Assembly: GCA_023055425.1 (NCBI GenBank)
Contig: JALGPY010000002.1
Location: 135,366,427 to 135,430,426 of the forward strand
DNA: 64,000 nucleotides
Reading direction: 5' to 3'
From: Linanthus parryae
Taxonomy: Eukaryota > Streptophyta > Magnoliopsida > Ericales > Polemoniaceae
In this document: positions 59,215 through 64,000 of the stretch, in pieces
Numbering within the stretch: position 1 is the stretch's first letter
Layout of the letters: the number at the start of each line of letters is the position of its first letter
The notes under the pieces: model-generated
Told to the model about the DNA's origin: nothing
Databases searched by the model: none
Seen by the model: the letters and a program-made list of their open reading frames with translations, nothing else
Program-made: the position numbers and the translations under genes

Positions 59215-60828
59215 TGATAACTCCGTTTTCGGAGTTATTTTATGCCTTTTATTTCTACGTTTTGCGTGCTTATAATGGAGAATTTGTCGTCTTTTGAGTA
59301 AATTGAGCGTAAATGTGAAAATATGAGTTCATGTGCAATACTTGTTAAATTCGGGCGTTTCTTTAGATTTTTTGAGCTTTTTATTGTGATATGATCGCGG
59401 GTTGTGTTTTCGTGTTGTGATTCGCAGGAAAAACAGGGCTTGGATGATCGTGCGGGATTTGGAAGCGAACTTCGGAAACGAGGAACTCAAAGACAAGTCA
59501 AAAGGAGAGTCAAAAGTCAAAGGAGAGTCAAAAGTCAAAGGAAAGTCAAACAGAAGAGGAAGGTCAAAGAAAGTCAAAGGAAGGTCAAGGGAAGAAAGAA
59601 TGGAAGAAGAAAGTCAAAGAAGAGAAGAGAAAAGTCAAAGGAGGCAAAAAGAGGGCTGGACACAGTTGTCTTCGTGCGAAGACTTTTGTCTTCGTACGAA
59701 GACTTTTTACTTAGCCAAAAATTAGCTCTGCAGCATTCTCTTCTTAAAACCACTCTCAGTATCTACATAATAAGGCCTTCGCACGAAGAGGCAGAAGTCT
59801 TCGTACGAAGACTCTTCGTGCGAAGACAACTGTCTTCGTGCGAAGAGGTCGTGGGACAGCAGCAGTTTTTTGGGGCTTTTCCGTATTATTTCCAAACTTT
59901 GTAATATTATTATGGGGACGTATTTAAGACTTTTAGGTCGTCTTTTTCAGTAGTTTTTGGAGGATTAGAGACATCTTTGGAGATCAAGAAGCCTTGGAGA
60001 GAGCTTAGGAGCTTTTGGATCATTCGTTTGAATTCTAAACTCTCGTTTTTATTGATTTTTATGTTTAAACTCATTATAATCGTCGTTTTGATTATGAATA
60101 TGAGTAGCTAAACACCTTTTGCTGGGAATTCTCGTTTGGTGTAGCTAGGGTTTGATATAAAGTCGATGTTTTGATGATTGTGATGCATGCTTTAGCTTAA
60201 TCTCTCGTGCTTATGCATTATTATGGATTATTTGCGTTCTTAATCTTATTATCTTTGCGAGTAGCTAACGTAGAGATAGAATCAATTAGTTTCACGCGGT
60301 AACTCCGTGATAACTAGTCGGTAAATCGAATAATCCACCTAGTCGTATCGATGTTTGGTAACTCGGCATCATTAACTAGGATCGTTAAAGTAGAATTATA
60401 ATCTTAATGCATACTTAAACCTAAATTAGGCTTGGTAACTCGGTTTAGTTTAGTTTAAGTATAGTGGATTTGCTTGGTAACTCGGTAAGTTCAACATTGC
60501 TTGATTAATAGTGAATAACACGTGGTTGTTTTACGAATCAAAACATAAATTTAGATCAACCTAGTGAACCTAGAGAATTCCCGGTGCTTTTCCCTTATTG
60601 ATAAAAACCTCCAAATATTCATTCTTTATTAATCGTGAATTATTTCACTTGGTTAATTGAGAATTTTGCATTAATTTTCTTAGATTTAGATAAAAACACA
60701 ACTTGCGACTTGCCCACATAAGGTTTAGAATAATAATTAATTTAAATAAAGTCCCTTGGGTTCGACAACCCGGATTTCCGGTTTATTACTACACACGACG
60801 ACTGTGCACTTGCAGTTGGAACGTGTCA
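59215..60828 (+). repeat. 5' LTR of the Athila-type element
   Basis: 1614 bp, TGATAACTCCGTTTTCGGAG...GAACGTGTCA. The first 20 bases can fold (AACTCCG/CGGAGTT). It has the same terminal words as the non-autonomous element's LTR but is otherwise different in sequence. Confidence 0.88.
59668..59850. repeat. Cluster of CTTCG...CGAAG hairpin words in LTR
   Basis: At least six copies: GTCTTCGTGCGAAGAC at 59668-59683, the perfect palindrome GTCTTCGTACGAAGAC at 59688-59703 and 59797-59812, CCTTCGCACGAAGAGG near 59776, and TCTTCGTGCGAAGA near 59813 and 59833. Confidence 0.88.
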
Positions 60829-60834
60829 AGTTTT

Positions 60835-60852
60835 TGGCGCCGTTGCCGGGGA
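60835..60852 (+). other. Primer binding site, tRNA-Asp
   Basis: TGGCGCCGTTGCCGGGGA, a perfect complement of the plant tRNA-Asp 3' end, 6 bases inside the LTR. Confidence 0.9.
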
Positions 60853-60965
60853 CTTCGGCTAAATTAGTTATAATTCCTAGCCTTAGGGATTTTAATTTAT
60901 TGTTTATATTCGTTACTCACCAACGTTTTGCGTGTTTCGTGATTTCAGGTTGATTTACACGGTGC

Positions 60966-63900
60966 ATGACCCGTTCTCGAGACGAGCCTTTGTATCCAAC
61001 GTTTGAAGACCCGGAATCCTTGTTAAAAGCACAGCGTAGAGACAAGAGGAATTCAAGCTCAGTAGTTATGGACGAAGAGACGAGAGCTGAGTTTGAGAGG
61101 ATCCGCAAAGGTATGCAGGATGCGGAAGCAGCTAGAGCTGCAGCTGTAGAGGAGGCTGCACAAAGAGCCGCAGAAGCTGAGGAGGTGAGAGCTCAAATGG
61201 CTGAGATGCAGGCGAGGATGGATCGCATGGCTCCCCCAAATCCACAACCACGTCATGGTGTGGGGGCACAAGTAGCGAACATCGGTGGGAACAACAATGG
61301 TAATAATGGGGAAAACAACAGGCATAACAATGCTGAGAATGAAGAACGCCCTATGGTGGATTATTTCAGGACTACTCCAGCATGTTATCAGCCTACCATT
61401 GTCAGGCCACAGATCAATGCCCAACACTTCGAGTTGCGCCAACATATGATCAACATGGTTCGTGATGAGTGCGCATTCAACGGAGCTCCAGGAGATGACC
61501 CCAATCACCATCTGCTGGTATTTGAGCAAATCACATCAACCCTGCACGATCAGCGAGTTCCAGATGAAACAGTTAAGCTTTTACTATTTCCATTCTCCTT
61601 ATCTGGAAAAGCCAAGAAGTGGCTTATGGAGCTGCCAGCTGGAAGCATAGTGACATGGGCAGATTGTTGTCATGAGTTTCTGAGGAAGTATTTGCCACCA
61701 TCCAGAGTCGCGCAGCAGATGGCAGAGATTGCAAAGTTCACTCAGGATGAAGACAGCTCTTTGGGAGATGCATGGAGAAAGTTCAGCCAAATCCTCCGTA
61801 GATGTCCGAATCATGGAGAGCCATGGCACAAGCTCTTCCATTATTTCTACACTGCATTAGACAAGGAGACAGCTGACCAGTTGGATATGCTAGCTGGAGG
61901 TAATTTTATGGGACTTGGAGCACAGCGAGCTCAAGATTTGCTGAACAATGCGTCAAAGAGAGAGACTACACGATCTGAAACGCGTAGGTACTCCAAACCG
62001 GGGGATACATCCTTAGTCAACAAGATTGAATCGATGGAACAAAAGTTGGAATCCATGACTTCAGCATTTCACGGTATGCACCCTCCAACTCAGAAGCCCA
62101 TGGGTGAATTACTAGCAGATGAAAGCCAGGGATATGATAACAGTGTTGAAGATGTGAATTTTATGCGACAGCAACAATGGCCTAACACCTATCATCCCAA
62201 CAATCGTAATCATCCCAACTTCAGCTATGCCAACCCAAACAGTGGATTATATGCACCCGGACAGAGACCCAATGTTCCATATCAAGCGAGGCAAGCTCCA
62301 CAGCAGCAGGCTCCACAAAAAGAAGAGCAAGAGACAAATGCTCTATTGAGAAAGCTCCTAGCCAATCACGACAGGATGGAGAGCGCGATTGTCTCAATAC
62401 AAGCAACAATAAAAAGCCATGAGACTCAGATTGGGCAGATCGCCAATCAAAATGTCAAGCTTCCACCAGGCATGCTTCCAGCAAACACCATCACTCCTAA
62501 CGAGCAGCTAAATGCCATCACAACTCGCAGTGGCATCACTACTGAGGATCCCCCATATCCTAGCCACGCGCGAGCTGAGGCGACTAAGGCCACTGAGAAA
62601 GCTTTGGATGAAGAGATTCCCGTGCCTACCGTGAGTCCCCAATCAAAGGACACGGTGAGGAAGTCGGATGAGAAACAGAAGCCTAGGGAGGAATATAGTG
62701 TGCGAGTGCCATACCCGCAAAGATTGAAGAGCCAAGAAGATGCCAAGCATTTCAAGAAGTTTGTGGATATATTCAGGAAACTTCACATTAATATACCTTT
62801 CGCAGAGGCAATATCACAAATGCCTAAATATGCCAAATTTCTCAAGGACCTCCTTTCTAATAGGAGGCGCATGGATGACTTTGAAACTGTGACTCTAAAT
62901 GAGGAGTGTAGCGCCGTTGTGCAAAAAGCGCTACCAAAGAAGATGAAAGATCCGGGCGGTTTCATCATTCCTGTTACATTGGGAGACGCATTTCATGGGA
63001 GGGCATTGTGTGACCTTGGTGCGAGTATTAATTTGATGCCTACATCGGTTTTTGAGCAACTTGGTGTGGGAGATCCTAAGCCTACCAGGATGTGCTTGCA
63101 GATGGCTGATCGCACAATAAAACGCCCCAGGGGTGTTTTAGAGGATGTACTAGTGAGAGTTGAAGGACTCATCTTCCCAGCGGATTTTGTGATCTTAGAC
63201 ATGGAGGCCGACGAGGATGTTCCTCTTATTTTGGGCCGTCCATTCCTGGCCACTGGGAGAACTATCATTGATGTGGCCAATGGAGAGCTGACTATGCAGA
63301 TCAACGATGAGAAGGTGGCCTTCAATGTATTTGAGGCTATGAAGTTTCCCGCATACGCGGTGAGCGAGCAGTGCTTTGGGGTGGAGGCATACACGCTGGA
63401 CGAGGAGGACGATATTTTGTTGGAGCAACTATATGAGGAGCTTGCTCTATTTGATTCCAGTGAGAAGGAGCAAGCTTTAGATGTTCATTGGCGCCCACCA
63501 CTACCCCTCTTTAATGAGGGAAGCAGGAAGATTCTTACTCCTTCTCTTATTACTGCTCCTGTTTTAGAATTAAAACCTTTACCTGTTCATTTGAAATATT
63601 TATACTTGGGATCTAATGATACTTTACCTGTGATTGTATCTGCATGTTTGGACAGGGAACAGGAAGAACAGCTTCTCGAGGTACTACAGAAGAGGAAAGC
63701 AGCTATGGGATGGACAATAGCAGATATTAAGGGGATCAGCCCCACAGTTTGCCAGCATAAGATCAGGCTCATGGAAGACAAGAAGCCGGTAGTTCAATTT
63801 CAGCGCCGCCTCAACCCTCACATGCAGGAGGTGGTGAAGAAAGAGGTGCTTAAATGGTTGGAAGCAGGTATCATCTATCCGATTTCCGACAGCACGTGGA

Positions 63901-64000
63901 CTAGCCCGGTACAATGTGTTCCTAAGAAGGGAGGTATAACTGTGGTGGAAGGGGAAAAAGGTGATCAAATTGCCACACGTACCGTTACTGGGTGGAGAGT
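60966..64000 (+). CDS. Athila-type gag-pol polyprotein, partial (3' end off window)
   Basis: The frame starts MTRSRDEPLYPTFEDPE and stays open for 1011 codons to the window edge. An Ala/Glu-rich coiled-coil-like stretch lies at residues about 50-85. The gag domain (HFELRQHMINMVRDECAFNG) begins near 155, with FNGAPGDDPN and GKAKKWLMELP following. No CCHC zinc knuckle is visible; HPNNRNHPNFSY marks the Athila-type gag end. Protease has CDLGASINLMP near 680 and VPLILGRPFLATGR near 750. The start of reverse transcriptase (GWTIADIKGISPTVCQHKI, then PVQCVPKKGG) begins near 900. A possible leader splice acceptor, GTGATTTCAG, lies at 60940-60949. No stops or frameshifts were seen, so the copy may be young; its 3' half is unseen. 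Confidence 0.93.
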   Translation, partial: MTRSRDEPLYPTFEDPESLLKAQRRDKRNSSSVVMDEETRAEFERIRKGMQDAEAARAAAVEEAAQRAAEAEEVRAQMAEMQARMDRMAPPNPQPRHGVGAQVANIGGNNNGNNGENNRHNNAENEERPMVDYFRTTPACYQPTIVRPQINAQHFELRQHMINMVRDECAFNGAPGDDPNHHLLVFEQITSTLHDQRVPDETVKLLLFPFSLSGKAKKWLMELPAGSIVTWADCCHEFLRKYLPPSRVAQQMAEIAKFTQDEDSSLGDAWRKFSQILRRCPNHGEPWHKLFHYFYTALDKETADQLDMLAGGNFMGLGAQRAQDLLNNASKRETTRSETRRYSKPGDTSLVNKIESMEQKLESMTSAFHGMHPPTQKPMGELLADESQGYDNSVEDVNFMRQQQWPNTYHPNNRNHPNFSYANPNSGLYAPGQRPNVPYQARQAPQQQAPQKEEQETNALLRKLLANHDRMESAIVSIQATIKSHETQIGQIANQNVKLPPGMLPANTITPNEQLNAITTRSGITTEDPPYPSHARAEATKATEKALDEEIPVPTVSPQSKDTVRKSDEKQKPREEYSVRVPYPQRLKSQEDAKHFKKFVDIFRKLHINIPFAEAISQMPKYAKFLKDLLSNRRRMDDFETVTLNEECSAVVQKALPKKMKDPGGFIIPVTLGDAFHGRALCDLGASINLMPTSVFEQLGVGDPKPTRMCLQMADRTIKRPRGVLEDVLVRVEGLIFPADFVILDMEADEDVPLILGRPFLATGRTIIDVANGELTMQINDEKVAFNVFEAMKFPAYAVSEQCFGVEAYTLDEEDDILLEQLYEELALFDSSEKEQALDVHWRPPLPLFNEGSRKILTPSLITAPVLELKPLPVHLKYLYLGSNDTLPVIVSACLDREQEEQLLEVLQKRKAAMGWTIADIKGISPTVCQHKIRLMEDKKPVVQFQRRLNPHMQEVVKKEVLKWLEAGIIYPISDSTWTSPVQCVPKKGGITVVEGEKGDQIATRTVTGWR

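Larger units (their letters stand above)
59215..64000 (+). mobile_element. Athila-type Ty3 LTR retrotransposon, 5' part
   Basis: 5' LTR, tRNA-Asp primer site and an open gag-pol frame running off the window. It interrupts the minus-strand Ty3 integrase remnant. The 5 bases before it are ATATC; the matching copy would be beyond the window. Confidence 0.92.

Noticed and set aside
1..64000. CRISPR array, bacterial operons or phage genes
   Set aside because: No regularly spaced repeats with unique spacers; gene structure, introns and element families are those of a plant nucleus.

Overview
This is plant nuclear DNA, probably from a eudicot; the species cannot be told from the sequence. One plant gene can be assembled exon by exon: a DUF1421/FLOE-type prion-like protein on the minus strand, 7171-22074, in three exons. 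The rest is dominated by plant transposable elements: Ty3 chromoviruses, Athila-type and Angela-type LTR elements, an L1-type LINE, a Tourist-like MITE, a SINE-like tRNA relic and other foldback or terminal-inverted-repeat elements.

Layout. 1-5249: a minus-strand Ty3 chromovirus whose 3' end lies off the window; its gag-pol is broken only by in-frame stops. 5250-5730: a GC3-rich plus-strand exon-intron-exon fragment of an unidentified gene, abutting the chromovirus LTR. 7171-22074: the FLOE-like gene. Its 11.6 kb first intron holds a SINE-like element, two inverted copies of a 1.0-1.1 kb element, a 1.7 kb near-palindrome with a MITE in one arm, and diverged direct copies of the gene's own 5' end. 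22263-24512: upstream region with a probable terminal-inverted-repeat element.

24513-45217 is a retrotransposon nest. An old plus-strand Angela-type copia element (A) survives as one 5' LTR and part of its leader. That LTR was hit three times, each time by a related element in the opposite orientation: a complete copia element with an intact 1316-aa polyprotein (24997-33506, TSD CCAAC), a solo LTR (33791-35194, TSD GCTAG), and a second full-length copia element with two nonsense codons (35230-43732, TSD ACTAC).

46854-56824 is a 5'-truncated L1-type LINE with a 17-bp target-site duplication. Its RNase H domain is split by a very young non-autonomous LTR element (49191-56361, TSD AGAAC) whose LTRs differ by a single indel. 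This element has an Athila-type tRNA-Asp primer site and no pol genes. It carries one intact 382-aa ORF with two tandem CX2CX3HX5C zinc-knuckle-like motifs, which I cannot place in any known family. This is the best candidate for something undescribed.

57040-59214 is the wreck of a minus-strand Tekay/Del-like Ty3 element. It is interrupted at 59215 by an Athila-type element on the plus strand, whose gag-pol frame is open from 60966 to the end of the window. Both Athila-type LTRs carry dense clusters of short hairpin-forming words, built on different core sequences.

All alignments, identities and mismatch counts were made by eye.
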